DNA of 64,000 bases from assembly GCF_029760855.1 (NCBI RefSeq), contig NZ_SOSI01000004.1:186001-250000 (forward strand). Direction: 5' to 3'. The notes under the pieces were generated by a model. It was given only the letters and a program-made list of their open reading frames with translations. It was not told where the DNA came from and ran no database searches. This document shows positions 17,021 to 27,454 of the stretch, one piece after another. Position numbers and translations under genes: made by a program. The stretch's first letter is position 1. Every line of letters begins with the position of its first letter. This DNA is from Erythrobacter litoralis (GTDB lineage: Bacteria; Pseudomonadota; Alphaproteobacteria; Sphingomonadales; Sphingomonadaceae).

Positions 17021-18925
17021 ATGAAATATCCGCTTTTTCCGGCCTGCCTCGCAGTCGCGATAGGCCTTGCACCGGTTTCGACCTCGGCGCAGTTTCGACA
17101 ACAGGGCTCGAGCGATCAGTCCGACGATTCCGATCGGGACAGCGGATCGTCGCGTACTGAATCGCGCGCAGCGGAAAACGATACCTATGAGCCGACCTTG
17201 ATCGGGCCGACGATTATTCGGGATGATCAGCGGGGACGCTCGAACCGGTTTATTTCCGCTGAGGATGCGCTGGATGCTCGAGAGAGTTTGCTAGAAAGGT
17301 CGCGTCGTGCATTGGAGCCGGCTAAACCCAATGAATTCGAGCGTTATGTCGAGCGGATGACCGGTAAAACGCTGACCCGTTTCGGATCGGATCTCATCCT
17401 GCCGGAAGGTCGGGATTTTTCGGTACCCGCAGATGCAACGATACCCCCCGATTATCGGATCAACATCGGTGATACGATCTCGATCTCGCTCACCGGGTCG
17501 GCCGAAGGTAGTGTTGAGCGAACCGTTGATACGGACGGCAACATTTTCCTCCAATCGGTCGGCTCCATCCGCGTCGCCGGCGTGCGCTATGGCGATTTGA
17601 AAGAGTATCTTGCGGGAGCGATCGGCACCCAATTCCGCAATTTCCGGGTCGGCGTTCGTGCAGTCGAATTGCGCGGCTTAAGGGTCTTCGTAACAGGTTA
17701 CGCGCAGAACCCCGGCTCCTTCACGATCAATAGCCTTTCGACCTCGCTTAACGCGATACTGCAAGCCGGAGGCCCATCGTCGGGCGGAAGCTTCCGGAAT
17801 GTCCGCCTGATCCGCGGGGGCGGGGAAATAGCCAATATCGATCTCTACGACATTTTGCTCGAAGGCGATCGCTCGAACGACCGAACGCTGGAAAGCGAAG
17901 ATGTCCTGCTGATCGAACCGGCCGATACGCAGATCGCAGTATTCGGCAGCGTAAACAACGAAGCCATTTTCGAGTTGCGTCCGGGTGAAACGATCCTCGA
18001 TGCTCTTCAGTTCGCAGGCGGATCGAACGAACTTGCCGAGATTGATCGCGTCGTTCTTTACCGCGCCGACCCCGAGTCGCAGCCGGGCCCGATCGTAATC
18101 GAAGCCGCCGCATTTGCGTCGACGCCGCTTCGGCCCGCAGACCTTATCCAGGTATTGCCATCGAAAAGCCTGGTGCAGCCTGTCTCGCGCCAATCGGTCA
18201 TCGTTCGGATCGAAGGGGAAGTTGTTCGTCCCGGCAACTATTACGTTGCTCCGAATACGCCGTTGGATTCGATCGTAGCCCTCGCCGGCGGCTTGACCGA
18301 ACGCGCCTATCCGTTCGGAACCGAATTCAATCGTCAGTCCATCGTGGCTCAACAGCGTAAGAACTTCGACGAGGCACTCGATCAGTTCGAACTGACGTTG
18401 GCCACCGCCCCCTTGGTCGCGGACTCCAGTATCGATGCAGGTCGGCAGCAACTTCAGCTTACGGCTGCAAGAGATACGCTCGACGAATTGCGAGAAGCCG
18501 AGCCTGATGGCCGATTAGTGCTCGATATCGCGTCCAACGCTGTAAGTTTGCCGGGCGACCTTTTGCTCGAGAATGGGGATCGCATTTATGTACCCCCGCA
18601 GCCTACGAGTATTGGGGTGTTCGGGGCGGTGTACCGGCCTGCGTCCTTTCAACTTTCGCGTGAAGGTCACCGCATAAAGGACTATATCGAGCAAGCCGGC
18701 GGACCGGTGCGTGCGGCGGACAAGGGCGACATATTCGTCGTTCGGGCAAATGGCAGCGTCCTTACACGCGACAATGGCGCTTTACGCGCTACCGCCCTTC
18801 CTGGCGACGTCGTCTTCGTCCCCATCAAGACCCAATCCCGCGATCTGCTGGCAAAGATCGCGCAGGTTAGCTCCATTTTGTTCCAGTTCGGCCTTTCCGC
18901 CGCGACCGTGGCGGCAATCGATTGA
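17021..18925 (+). CDS. Outer-membrane polysaccharide export protein (OPX, Wza/KpsD type) with SLBB domains
   Basis: 634 residues from the ATG at 17021. A signal peptide ends near STSAQF, without an obvious lipobox cysteine, unlike Wza. After an acidic linker, the Poly_export domain starts around residue 145 (DYRINIGDTISISLTG, VDTDGNIFLQSVGSI) and is followed by several SLBB-like beta-grasp units (VFVTGYAQNPGSF, VAVFGSVNNEAIFEL-like, IEGEVVRPGNYYV, GVFGAVYRPASF). The C terminus has a hydrophobic segment. It is expected to form the periplasmic and outer-membrane channel for a capsule or exopolysaccharide. It overlaps the PCP gene by one base. Confidence 0.9.
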   Translation: MKYPLFPACLAVAIGLAPVSTSAQFRQQGSSDQSDDSDRDSGSSRTESRAAENDTYEPTLIGPTIIRDDQRGRSNRFISAEDALDARESLLERSRRALEPAKPNEFERYVERMTGKTLTRFGSDLILPEGRDFSVPADATIPPDYRINIGDTISISLTGSAEGSVERTVDTDGNIFLQSVGSIRVAGVRYGDLKEYLAGAIGTQFRNFRVGVRAVELRGLRVFVTGYAQNPGSFTINSLSTSLNAILQAGGPSSGGSFRNVRLIRGGGEIANIDLYDILLEGDRSNDRTLESEDVLLIEPADTQIAVFGSVNNEAIFELRPGETILDALQFAGGSNELAEIDRVVLYRADPESQPGPIVIEAAAFASTPLRPADLIQVLPSKSLVQPVSRQSVIVRIEGEVVRPGNYYVAPNTPLDSIVALAGGLTERAYPFGTEFNRQSIVAQQRKNFDEALDQFELTLATAPLVADSSIDAGRQQLQLTAARDTLDELREAEPDGRLVLDIASNAVSLPGDLLLENGDRIYVPPQPTSIGVFGAVYRPASFQLSREGHRIKDYIEQAGGPVRAADKGDIFVVRANGSVLTRDNGALRATALPGDVVFVPIKTQSRDLLAKIAQVSSILFQFGLSAATVAAID

Positions 18926-20151
18926 TGACGCCTCGCCTATCCCTTACCGGAAAAGCAGCACGTTTTCCTGTGTTCGACAAGGGCTGGAAACGCGCGGCTA
19001 TCTTTTTGCCGCTCATCATCCTCCTGTTGGTGTTTTCGGCCTTCCCCGAACGCTTTCGCGCGGAAGCGACGCTGACCCCCGCCGACCCTTCCACCCTCGG
19101 CCTATCCGATACTCTAGGTCAGCTGGGTGCGTTGAATTCGGTTTTCGGCAAACAGGCGGAAGTCGAGGTCGCGCTGCGGATCGGAACGAGCAAATACACC
19201 CGTGAAACGGTGATGCAGGATCTCGATCTCGAAAATCGCCTCGAAGATTACGACATCGTCGATCTGCACCGCTGGTTGGACCGCGAGGTCGAGGTGCGGT
19301 CGCTCCGCGGCGGCATTATTTTGATCCAGATGGATTCGCAAGACTATGATCTAGCGTCCGACATCGTGGGGGCTTACACAAAAGCCATCCGCACCAGATT
19401 GGCTGACATAACGGAACGGCAAACCGAATATAAACGAGAGGTGCTCGAGCGCCTCGTATCGGATGCAGGAGATCGGCTAAGCCAGGCTCAGGCGACGTTT
19501 GACGAATTCCGTTTGCGAAACGGCTACGCTGATCCTTTCACTTACGTCGATAATTTGGGGAGCAAGGTTCCGGCGCTACGTGCGCAGCTTGATACGCTCG
19601 ACAGAGAACTCGCGACGGCGCGCAGTCTGTATACGGACTCGAATATTATCGTAACCGAATTGGCAAGCCGGCGTAATGAACTTGCGGAGCAGATTGAACA
19701 GACGCTGTCGACCCGCCCGACCGCACAGGGTGATACGGTTGGCGAAGCCGTAACGGTTTCTACGCGCCTCTTCGAGCTGGAACGTGAACTTAATCTCGCC
19801 AAGACTTTGTACACCAATTATCTTCGATATCTCGAAGGTACGACTGTCGAAGATTTGACATCGACGGCCAATATCAGGATCCTTGAAGAACCGTATGTCG
19901 CCACGGAGCGGCAATTTCGGTGGACGCTAGTTGCCGCAGCGGCTGCGCTGTTTTTGATCTGGATGGCTCTCGAATTCTATCGGTTGCGCCCCCCTGTCGG
20001 AGCCGCTGTAACGAAAGATCGAGAACTAAGCCCGCATCGTGATGATGGACATCGAAACGAACCGCTTTGGGCCGATGGGGACAACGAGCAAGTTGAACCA
20101 TTCGAGACGAATGATGGTAAATTTGGCCGGTCCCATGAAGCAAATATCTGA
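18925..20151 (+). CDS. Wzz/KpsE-type polysaccharide co-polymerase (chain-length regulator)
   Basis: 408 residues from the ATG that shares a base with the upstream stop (TGATG). One membrane helix lies at about residues 25-42 (AAIFLPLIILLLVFSAF) and a second at about 333-350 (LVAAAAALFLIWMALEF). A long periplasmic coiled coil lies between (ITERQTEYKREVLERL, LDTLDRELATARSLY). No Walker motifs or tyrosine cluster follow, so it lacks the BY-kinase domain. It pairs with the OPX protein to span the periplasm and set polymer length. The hydrophilic C-terminal tail of about 50 residues is unusual and overlaps the next gene. Confidence 0.87.
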   Translation: MTPRLSLTGKAARFPVFDKGWKRAAIFLPLIILLLVFSAFPERFRAEATLTPADPSTLGLSDTLGQLGALNSVFGKQAEVEVALRIGTSKYTRETVMQDLDLENRLEDYDIVDLHRWLDREVEVRSLRGGIILIQMDSQDYDLASDIVGAYTKAIRTRLADITERQTEYKREVLERLVSDAGDRLSQAQATFDEFRLRNGYADPFTYVDNLGSKVPALRAQLDTLDRELATARSLYTDSNIIVTELASRRNELAEQIEQTLSTRPTAQGDTVGEAVTVSTRLFELERELNLAKTLYTNYLRYLEGTTVEDLTSTANIRILEEPYVATERQFRWTLVAAAAALFLIWMALEFYRLRPPVGAAVTKDRELSPHRDDGHRNEPLWADGDNEQVEPFETNDGKFGRSHEANI

Positions 20152-21115
20152 GACTTTCATTTCTCAACCGGAGATAAGCGTTTGCATCGCATGCCGGAAC
20201 GAGGAGGCTAACGCCCCCGCCATCGCTGCGGCCGTTATTGCCGAAATGGAGAGGGTCGATGCGGTTTTCGATATCATCTTTATCGACAACGATTCCAGCG
20301 ACCGAACCGTAGCGACCATAAAAGACATGTGTTCGCGCGACCCGCGAATAAAATTGATCGTCAATACCCGCAACTTTGGTCAGATGCGTTCGCCGACACA
20401 CGCAATTTACGAGGCGGGTGGCAGCGCCGTAATTTCTATGTGCGCGGACTTCCAGGACTCCCCGGCTCTCTTGCCAGAGTTTGTCCGCAGATGGAGGTCC
20501 GGGGTTCCTCTAGTTCTCGGGGTCCGTAAGAACGAAAAGAACGGCCCCATTCTGCGGTTCTTCCGCAATCTGTCCTACAGCCTTCACAGACGGTTCGGCG
20601 AGTATCCGGTCATTCCGAACGCGACGGGTTTTGGTATCTATGATCGCAAAGTTGTCGAAGCGTTGCGGCGGCTTAACGAGCCGGAACCGTTTGTCCGCGG
20701 AATGCTCGTGGAAACCGGGTACAAACTCGAAACAATCCCTTTCGACCGTCCTGTCCGTAAAAAAGGGAAGTCTAACAATAACTTCTTCACCCTTCTCGAC
20801 TTCGCCCTGAATGGTCTAGCCGGCTCATCGAAAGGGCTGCTTCGCGCGCCCCTCTATGTGGCGTTCTTCCTTGGATTGCTGACGTTTTTCTCCCTGATCG
20901 GTGCGGCGCTGTCTCCCCTCTGGGACGGGTCGTGGCAATTTTGGCTCTTCGCGGCGGTTCTCGAGGGTCAGTTCACCCTCATGTTTCTATTTTTCGGCCT
21001 GCTGGGTGTTCAAGTCGCTCTGGTTTCCGAAAGAACGAGAAACCAACCACTTGTGATCGAGAGGGAGCGCGTTAATTTTCCAAAAGACTATCGCTCCCAT
21101 CTGGCCCAGCAGTAA
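20135..21115 (+). CDS. GT2 polyprenyl-phosphate glycosyltransferase (GtrB/ArnC-like)
   Basis: 326 residues from the ATG at 20135; ATGs at 20114 and 20039 are alternatives, and all overlap the PCP gene. The GT-A domain has ISVCIACRNEEAN, IIFIDNDSSDRT, NFGQMRSPTHAIYEAGG and the DXD-like MCADFQDSP. Two C-terminal membrane helices follow (LYVAFFLGLLTFFSLIGAAL and LMFLFFGLLGVQVALV). Such enzymes load a sugar onto undecaprenyl phosphate at the inner membrane. The next gene encodes a GtrA flippase-type protein, so the pair should deliver a lipid-linked sugar to the periplasmic face. Confidence 0.88.
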   Translation: MKQISETFISQPEISVCIACRNEEANAPAIAAAVIAEMERVDAVFDIIFIDNDSSDRTVATIKDMCSRDPRIKLIVNTRNFGQMRSPTHAIYEAGGSAVISMCADFQDSPALLPEFVRRWRSGVPLVLGVRKNEKNGPILRFFRNLSYSLHRRFGEYPVIPNATGFGIYDRKVVEALRRLNEPEPFVRGMLVETGYKLETIPFDRPVRKKGKSNNNFFTLLDFALNGLAGSSKGLLRAPLYVAFFLGLLTFFSLIGAALSPLWDGSWQFWLFAAVLEGQFTLMFLFFGLLGVQVALVSERTRNQPLVIERERVNFPKDYRSHLAQQ

Positions 21116-21118
21116 GTA

Positions 21119-21511
21119 ATGTTTGATTGGCGCGACCGCCACGAATGGCTTCTGCTATGGCGGTATTACCAAGCGGGTATAGTCAACACCCTTTTCGGCT
21201 ACGGATTTTTTGCCGTTCTCGTCTGGACAGGACTCAATATATATGTCGCTCAAGTCATTGCCCACGTGGGCGGGACGGTCTTCAATTATGTCACCTATAG
21301 TCGCTATACTTTTCGCAGCCGCAATACGCCAGTAGGTCGGTTTGTTGTCAGCTATGCGTTGAACTATCTTTTGAGCGTCGTTTTCCTTTTCGGTTTCGAA
21401 CAGGTGTTCCGGTCACCCTATCTTTCCGGGCTTGGCGCGGTGTTAGTAGTATCCGCCCTAAACTTTTTGGTGCTAAAACGTTTCGTATTCAATGAGAAGG
21501 AAGCCGGTTGA
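21119..21511 (+). CDS. GtrA-family membrane protein, putative lipid-linked sugar flippase
   Basis: 130 residues with four predicted membrane helices, the standard size and topology of GtrA (PF04138). Recognisable segments are the N-terminal RYYQAGIVNTLFGYGFF, FNYVTYSRYTFRS in the middle and LNFLVLKRFVF at the end. GtrA proteins are thought to flip polyprenyl-phosphate sugars made by a GtrB-type enzyme, encoded here three bases upstream. Its stop shares a base with the next ATG. Confidence 0.9.
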   Translation: MFDWRDRHEWLLLWRYYQAGIVNTLFGYGFFAVLVWTGLNIYVAQVIAHVGGTVFNYVTYSRYTFRSRNTPVGRFVVSYALNYLLSVVFLFGFEQVFRSPYLSGLGAVLVVSALNFLVLKRFVFNEKEAG

Positions 21512-22902
21512 TGACTGGCTTTCTCATTCGCAACCTGCGCAATGGGCTTCTCATCGAATGGGCTCTTGCATCCCTGATAACTGTCTCGGCCTTATACTCG
21601 CTATGGCATCTTTGGTACTATAGCTACCTACCTCAGCCGTTCTTCTATGAGCCGAGTGACCTATTCGCTGATTGGTTCAACACCTCATACTGGGCACGGG
21701 ACGAAGGATCATACGATGTCTGGGCGACGCTCTACCCGCCCCTTTCATTTGTTTTTCTCGATATTTTCGGCATCGATGCCTGTTATCCTCGCGTAAGAGC
21801 CTACGATCCAAGCGCAGGTTTAGCAGCCAGGGGATGCGACTGGCTTGGAACGGTGACCCTATTCGGCTCGTTTTTCCTGAGCGGATACGTCGCGTGGCGT
21901 ATCATCCGCAAACTGAATACCAATATCTATCGCGCCATTCCACGAACTATCTGCGTGGCGATAGGGTGGCCGATGCTCGACGCGCTAGAGCGCGGCAATC
22001 TGATGCTCGTTGCTTTCGTGTGCTTTGCATTGGCCTTCGGACCTATTCTGAAGTCCGCGAGGCTCCGTTGGCTTTTCGCCGGCCTTGCGGTCAATTTCAA
22101 AGTCTACCTCATCGCTTCAATCATGCCATTGCTATTCAAGCGGAAATGGTTGTGGGTCGAGGGTGCGTTAATAGCGACAATTCTCGTCTATCTCGTGAGC
22201 TTCGCCATATTGGGCCGAGGCACGCCGATAGAAATCGTCACCAATCTTACGTCCTGGTCGCAATTGGGGACGGCCTCTCCGCTCGATATGTGGTTCTCTA
22301 CCACCTACAAGGCGTTCCTGGCGTTGTTGGACGGTGAGGTGTTCCCGGCGACCCTCATACTGGGGTCCCAAACTGTCGATCGGCTGCAATGGATATTGCC
22401 AACCCTTCTTTACAGCGTTCAGGCAACCATTCTCATCGCTTTTGCATTCGCTTGGTATCGACCCGAAGTCATATCGCATTATCGGCTGGTCAATCTTGGA
22501 ACGATGCTTGCCTTGATTACGTCGGAAGCCGGTGGCTACACACCTGCCTTTTTCACGCTGCTCATAATGCTCGAAAAATGGAAAGGGTTCGGTCGAATTT
22601 ATTGTATCGTGATGTGCTACCTCCTTGCTGTGTCCTTCGACATTCCTATCGATCAGGCACAGCCCGTCGTGCGCGACACAGCGATCCGAAATTCGACTGT
22701 CATAGTTACATTTTACGTCACGATCGGCCCGTTCATCCGACCGGCACTGATCCTATCGATCCCCTTTGCGTTGGCCCTAACCACTATTCGCGCAGTTTGG
22801 CTGGATATCCGACAACAAGGTTGGTCTGAGCGCTGGCGGTTTCGCAATGATGCGGCGCTATTGCCCTGGATCCGCCGGCCCGAGCCGCCAAAAAGCGCTT
22901 AG
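21511..22902 (+). CDS. GT-C fold membrane glycosyltransferase, GT87/DUF2029-like
   Basis: 463 residues from the ATG at 21511 with about ten hydrophobic helices. The first periplasmic loop carries acidic residues (FYEPSDLFADWFNTSYW), and ALERGNLMLVAF matches the ERGN/ERGQ segment of GT87-type mannosyltransferases. These enzymes use polyprenyl-phosphate sugars on the outer face of the inner membrane. With the GtrB- and GtrA-like genes just upstream it forms a donor synthesis, flipping and transfer set. Neither the sugar nor the acceptor polymer is known. Confidence 0.7.
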   Translation: MTGFLIRNLRNGLLIEWALASLITVSALYSLWHLWYYSYLPQPFFYEPSDLFADWFNTSYWARDEGSYDVWATLYPPLSFVFLDIFGIDACYPRVRAYDPSAGLAARGCDWLGTVTLFGSFFLSGYVAWRIIRKLNTNIYRAIPRTICVAIGWPMLDALERGNLMLVAFVCFALAFGPILKSARLRWLFAGLAVNFKVYLIASIMPLLFKRKWLWVEGALIATILVYLVSFAILGRGTPIEIVTNLTSWSQLGTASPLDMWFSTTYKAFLALLDGEVFPATLILGSQTVDRLQWILPTLLYSVQATILIAFAFAWYRPEVISHYRLVNLGTMLALITSEAGGYTPAFFTLLIMLEKWKGFGRIYCIVMCYLLAVSFDIPIDQAQPVVRDTAIRNSTVIVTFYVTIGPFIRPALILSIPFALALTTIRAVWLDIRQQGWSERWRFRNDAALLPWIRRPEPPKSA

Positions 22903-22905
22903 GCT

Positions 22906-24594
22906 ATGCAAATCCGAACGCCCGAATCGTTTCGGCGCCTACTGCCTCGCTTGGCCTTGATTTGTGTGCTGCTGACGGCGTTCGCTTTGCGCTTGTACGG
23001 CATTCGCTTCGGCCTTCCCGCCATGCTCGATCCGGATGAGCTCATATTCGAATTGGGCGCTATCCGAATGCTGGAAAGTGGCAACGGCAACCCCGGCTGG
23101 TTCGGCCACCCGGCAACCATCACGATGTATGTCCTGGCACTCATTAACGTTGGCGCATTCGTATCGGGTTATCTCAGGGGGACTTACCAATCACCCGATG
23201 GGTTCGCGCAATCGGTGTTCTTGGATCCGGCGATCGTCATGCTTCCGGGCCGTATTGCAATGGTCTGCTTTGCAGTCCTCGGTGTCTGGTTACTCTATCG
23301 CCTCGGATTGAGGATATCGGGCAAAGTTTGCGGGCTCGTCGCAGCAGCGGTGCTTGCGATAAGTCCGCTTCATGTCGTTTGGTCTCAAGTGGTGAGATCT
23401 GATATCTTGGCGACAACCTTTCTCGTCGCGACGATGCTTTTCTCTTGGCGCTACTATGAGAACAACCGTCGTAGCGATTTTGTTTGGGCCTGCCTCTGTA
23501 TCGCATTGGCCATAACATCCAAATGGCCTTTTGCCGTCGCAATCTTCAGCATTTTAAGCGCAATCCTACTCGCAGACCGACGAACCGAATCTCGGCTCAG
23601 GACTGTTAGCGCGATGGTTCTGGCGTTGGCGCTTTGTGTCCTCTTTACGCTGGTCTTGTCTCCGTTTCTGATTCTCGATTACGGTACGGTCCTTTCAAAC
23701 CTTCAGGGTGAAGCGCAAACCCGACATGTTGGGAGCACCGGTGGCTTGCCACCGGAAAACCTCGTTTTCTATGCACGTACTCTCTCAGCATCAGGCATCG
23801 GATTGCTGGGCAGCGTGCTTGCCGTAACCGGCTTGGTCACGGTCAGAAAAAACAGGCCCTTTCTACTGATCATCGCTGCCCCAACGATATTAATGGTCGC
23901 CATCCTTGCGAGTCAGAACCTTGTGTGGGAGCGGTGGATTATTGCGGCTCTGCCTTTATGCGCCCTGCTCATCGGTATTGCTGTCGCTGCACTCGCTCGA
24001 ACCGGCTTTGGCATCCCACGAACCGCACGATTGGCCGCCATTTTCTTGTCGGCGTTCGGGATTGCCCTGCCTTTGCTAATGCAAATTCATGCAAATGCGC
24101 AGGAACGGCTTCACGATAATCGCCGGATCGCAACCAACTGGGCTAGCGCCAATCTCCCCGCAGGTTCTCGTATTATGGTTGAACATTTCGCATTCGACCT
24201 GTTGAACAGTTCTCTCGATTCGATTTTTCCTGTCGGTACGGCTGGTTGTCTGAATGCCCGTGCCACCCTCCAGAACGGTTTCGATTACGGACAGATCGAT
24301 GCCGTTCGCGGGGGGAATTCCAACCTCGATTATGGCGCCATACCGCCCTCGGCACGAAAGACGTGCGCGGCTGATTTCGCCATTCTAACCGAGCATGGCA
24401 GATATCGCGCCGAGAAAGAGACCTTTCCTCGACAAAACCGCGCTTATGAAAAACTCGTCGCAAAAGGACAGGTAATTGCGCGCTTCAAAATGGCGGAAGG
24501 GAAAGTTGGCGGTCGCCCCGAAGTGGTAGTTGTGGATTTTCGGTCACAATCCAGACAGTTCGCAGGGGAACGAAAGGTCCTGTCGGGTTTTTGA
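22906..24594 (+). CDS. GT39/ArnT-like membrane glycosyltransferase
   Basis: 562 residues. An N-terminal helix is followed by a loop with the acidic pair in MLDPDELIFELGAIRML, typical of the first external loop of PMT/ArnT-type GT-C enzymes. Around ten further helices run to about residue 400, and a C-terminal soluble periplasmic domain follows (NRRIATNWASANLPAGSRIMVE). It likely transfers a sugar from a polyprenyl-phosphate donor to a glycan, lipid A or protein. It is the last gene of the polysaccharide block; the next gene starts about 90 bases on and encodes an outer-membrane protein. Confidence 0.82.
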   Translation: MQIRTPESFRRLLPRLALICVLLTAFALRLYGIRFGLPAMLDPDELIFELGAIRMLESGNGNPGWFGHPATITMYVLALINVGAFVSGYLRGTYQSPDGFAQSVFLDPAIVMLPGRIAMVCFAVLGVWLLYRLGLRISGKVCGLVAAAVLAISPLHVVWSQVVRSDILATTFLVATMLFSWRYYENNRRSDFVWACLCIALAITSKWPFAVAIFSILSAILLADRRTESRLRTVSAMVLALALCVLFTLVLSPFLILDYGTVLSNLQGEAQTRHVGSTGGLPPENLVFYARTLSASGIGLLGSVLAVTGLVTVRKNRPFLLIIAAPTILMVAILASQNLVWERWIIAALPLCALLIGIAVAALARTGFGIPRTARLAAIFLSAFGIALPLLMQIHANAQERLHDNRRIATNWASANLPAGSRIMVEHFAFDLLNSSLDSIFPVGTAGCLNARATLQNGFDYGQIDAVRGGNSNLDYGAIPPSARKTCAADFAILTEHGRYRAEKETFPRQNRAYEKLVAKGQVIARFKMAEGKVGGRPEVVVVDFRSQSRQFAGERKVLSGF

Positions 24595-24682
24595 CGGATG
24601 CATCGGAGCCAAGATTTAGGTCTCGGCACGCGCTGCGAGGCACCGGCAAACCGATCCGGGTTTTAAAATACGAGGGTATTAT

Positions 24683-25813
<1,131 letters not shown>

Positions 25814-25848
25814 TTCCGGCTACCTTGCCTAGCGAATATTGTAGTAAG

Positions 25849-25877
25849 AACGGCCCGCCATGTGCGGGCCGTTTTTT
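25849..25877 (+). terminator. Rho-independent terminator of the OmpA-like gene
   Basis: AACGGCCCGC pairs with GCGGGCCGTT around loop CATGT and runs into a TTTTTT tract. This is the clearest intrinsic terminator in the first half of the window, about 35 bases after the stop codon. Confidence 0.92.
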
Positions 25878-25998
25878 GTAAGTCACCTTCCAAAGACACG
25901 ACAGATGCAATCTTCGGAAAGCTAGCTCCTTTTTTAGAAAAGGGTTTTCGCATATAACACGCGTTCAACTCACCGATCGATGCTGAAAGGTACGGTTC

Positions 25999-26676
25999 AT
26001 GAGTTTAGCGCTAATATCGCTTACTGCTGGTTCGATCGCTTTCGTCGGCACGCATTTCGCGATGTCCCATCCACTTCGGCAACCGCTCGTGCGCATGTTC
26101 GGCGAGGGCGGCTTTATGGGCTTCTACAGCCTCGTGGCCGTTGCCTGCATGGTGTGGATGTATTTCGCTTTCATGTCATCGCCCGCTTTCGATCTACCTG
26201 GTTCCGGTGAGATCGGTTGGATTGCCGCGACCTTAATCACATTGCCGGCCTTGGTTCTCTTCTTTGGCTCGTTGCGCGGAAACCCTGCTCTCCCTGCACC
26301 CGGCGTCGGCAAACTGGCACGACGCGAGCCGGAAGGAGTCTTCCGCGTAACTCGCCACCCCATGATGTGGGGCTTCGCCCTATGGGCACTGTCGCATCTG
26401 ATACTGCTGTGGAGCTGGCGAACCACAATCGTCGCGTCAGCGGTCCTTATTCTCGCGCTGGTCGGCGCGCGCTTGCAGGACCGCAAGAAGGAATTGCATA
26501 GGGGTGCGGACTGGGCAGCTTGGGAAGCGAAGACATGCTACTGGCCGCGCTGGGGCAGGATGCTGTCGGCAGGGTGGCTGCTGTGGTCTATCGGCCTTGT
26601 GGGATGGCTGGCGATTACCTGGTGGCACATTCAAGCCGATGGCATCCCCGCCGGGATCTGGCGTTGGATTAGATAA
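25999..26676 (+). CDS. NnrU-family membrane protein
   Basis: 225 residues with about six membrane helices. NnrU signatures are FVGTHFAMSHPLRQPLV at the start, GFYSLVAVACMVWM, then VTRHPMMWGFALWALSHL with conserved histidines. NnrU was named for a gene near nitric oxide reductase in denitrifiers, but most members stand alone, and relatives include the heme-linked isomerase Z-ISO for carotenoids. No denitrification genes are present, so the role stays open. It has its own upstream region after the OmpA terminator and is convergent with the PEP-CTERM gene. Confidence 0.87.
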   Translation: MSLALISLTAGSIAFVGTHFAMSHPLRQPLVRMFGEGGFMGFYSLVAVACMVWMYFAFMSSPAFDLPGSGEIGWIAATLITLPALVLFFGSLRGNPALPAPGVGKLARREPEGVFRVTRHPMMWGFALWALSHLILLWSWRTTIVASAVLILALVGARLQDRKKELHRGADWAAWEAKTCYWPRWGRMLSAGWLLWSIGLVGWLAITWWHIQADGIPAGIWRWIR

Positions 26677-26707
26677 AAGGGCACCCCGGGTTCGGTCGGG
26701 ATGCCCT
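26673..26707 (-). terminator. Terminator for the PEP-CTERM gene (minus strand)
   Basis: AGGGCACCCCG and CGGGATGCCCT (26678-26688 and 26697-26707) pair with one mismatch. On the minus strand the stem is followed by TTTTATC. It lies between two convergent genes and could also slow plus-strand transcription. Confidence 0.6.
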
Positions 26708-26720
26708 GTCAAGCTTCGCC

Positions 26721-27272
26721 TTATGCCGCGAAACGAACCGAGACTTCGCGGTTGCGGTTACGCATTGCCAACCCGGTCAGACCGAAGCCAAGGATCATGA
26801 GCGCCCATGCAGCAGGTTCGGGCACGGCACCGCCCATCGGTGCTTGCGAAATCGTGAGCACGCCGCCGCCCGTACCGGGGCCGGTATTGACCTGGCTCAG
26901 ATTGAACGTTCCAAGATTGAACATGGGATTGGTGGCCGAACCGTTGAACAAGTCAGGTCCGCCGAAGTTGCTAAAACCGAAGCCTTGCGCAGTAAAACTG
27001 ATCGGCGCGAAAGGACCCGTCCCGAAACTGATCGTCGATGCCAAGTCCGACGATCCGTTCACGCCGACAAAACTGCCGGAAACGTTGTTATAGAAAATCC
27101 GCGTTCCAAGGAATGTATCCGTGCGGTCAGGTGCCTGGGTATCGTCGAGCGTGAAGCTGAAGCTGCGATCGCCCCCTTCGAAGTCGAACAGCAGGGTAGC
27201 GGCGCTTGCTGCGCCGGGAAGGCTTGCCGCGGCAAGAGCGGCGAGACCGACGGTAATATGACGTATCTTCAT
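26721..27272 (-). CDS. PEPxxWA-CTERM sorting-signal protein
   Basis: 183 residues. A signal peptide ends at ASAATL. A beta-rich secreted body of about 120 residues contains asparagine/glycine-rich stretches. The C-terminal tripartite sorting signal reads VPEPAAWALMILGFGLTGLAMRNR plus a short basic tail, the PEPxxWA variant found in sphingomonads. Such proteins are processed by an exosortase and are usually linked to exopolysaccharide production. No exosortase gene lies in the window. AAAGGA precedes the ATG. Confidence 0.9.
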   Translation of the reverse strand: MKIRHITVGLAALAAASLPGAASAATLLFDFEGGDRSFSFTLDDTQAPDRTDTFLGTRIFYNNVSGSFVGVNGSSDLASTISFGTGPFAPISFTAQGFGFSNFGGPDLFNGSATNPMFNLGTFNLSQVNTGPGTGGGVLTISQAPMGGAVPEPAAWALMILGFGLTGLAMRNRNREVSVRFAA

Positions 27273-27454
27273 TATAAGGTCCTTTCGGCGGGACCCTCGA
27301 AGCGTCGAATGGATCTCTTGTCGTGTTAGTCAGACGACGCTGCCGTTCCCGCAGTGAACAACCGGGCACCCGTATAGTTACCCGCAACTTAACTACCCCG
27401 TATTTCGCCTAGCAGATGCAGTTCCGGGAAGATTTTCCGATCTTTGGGACTGGA

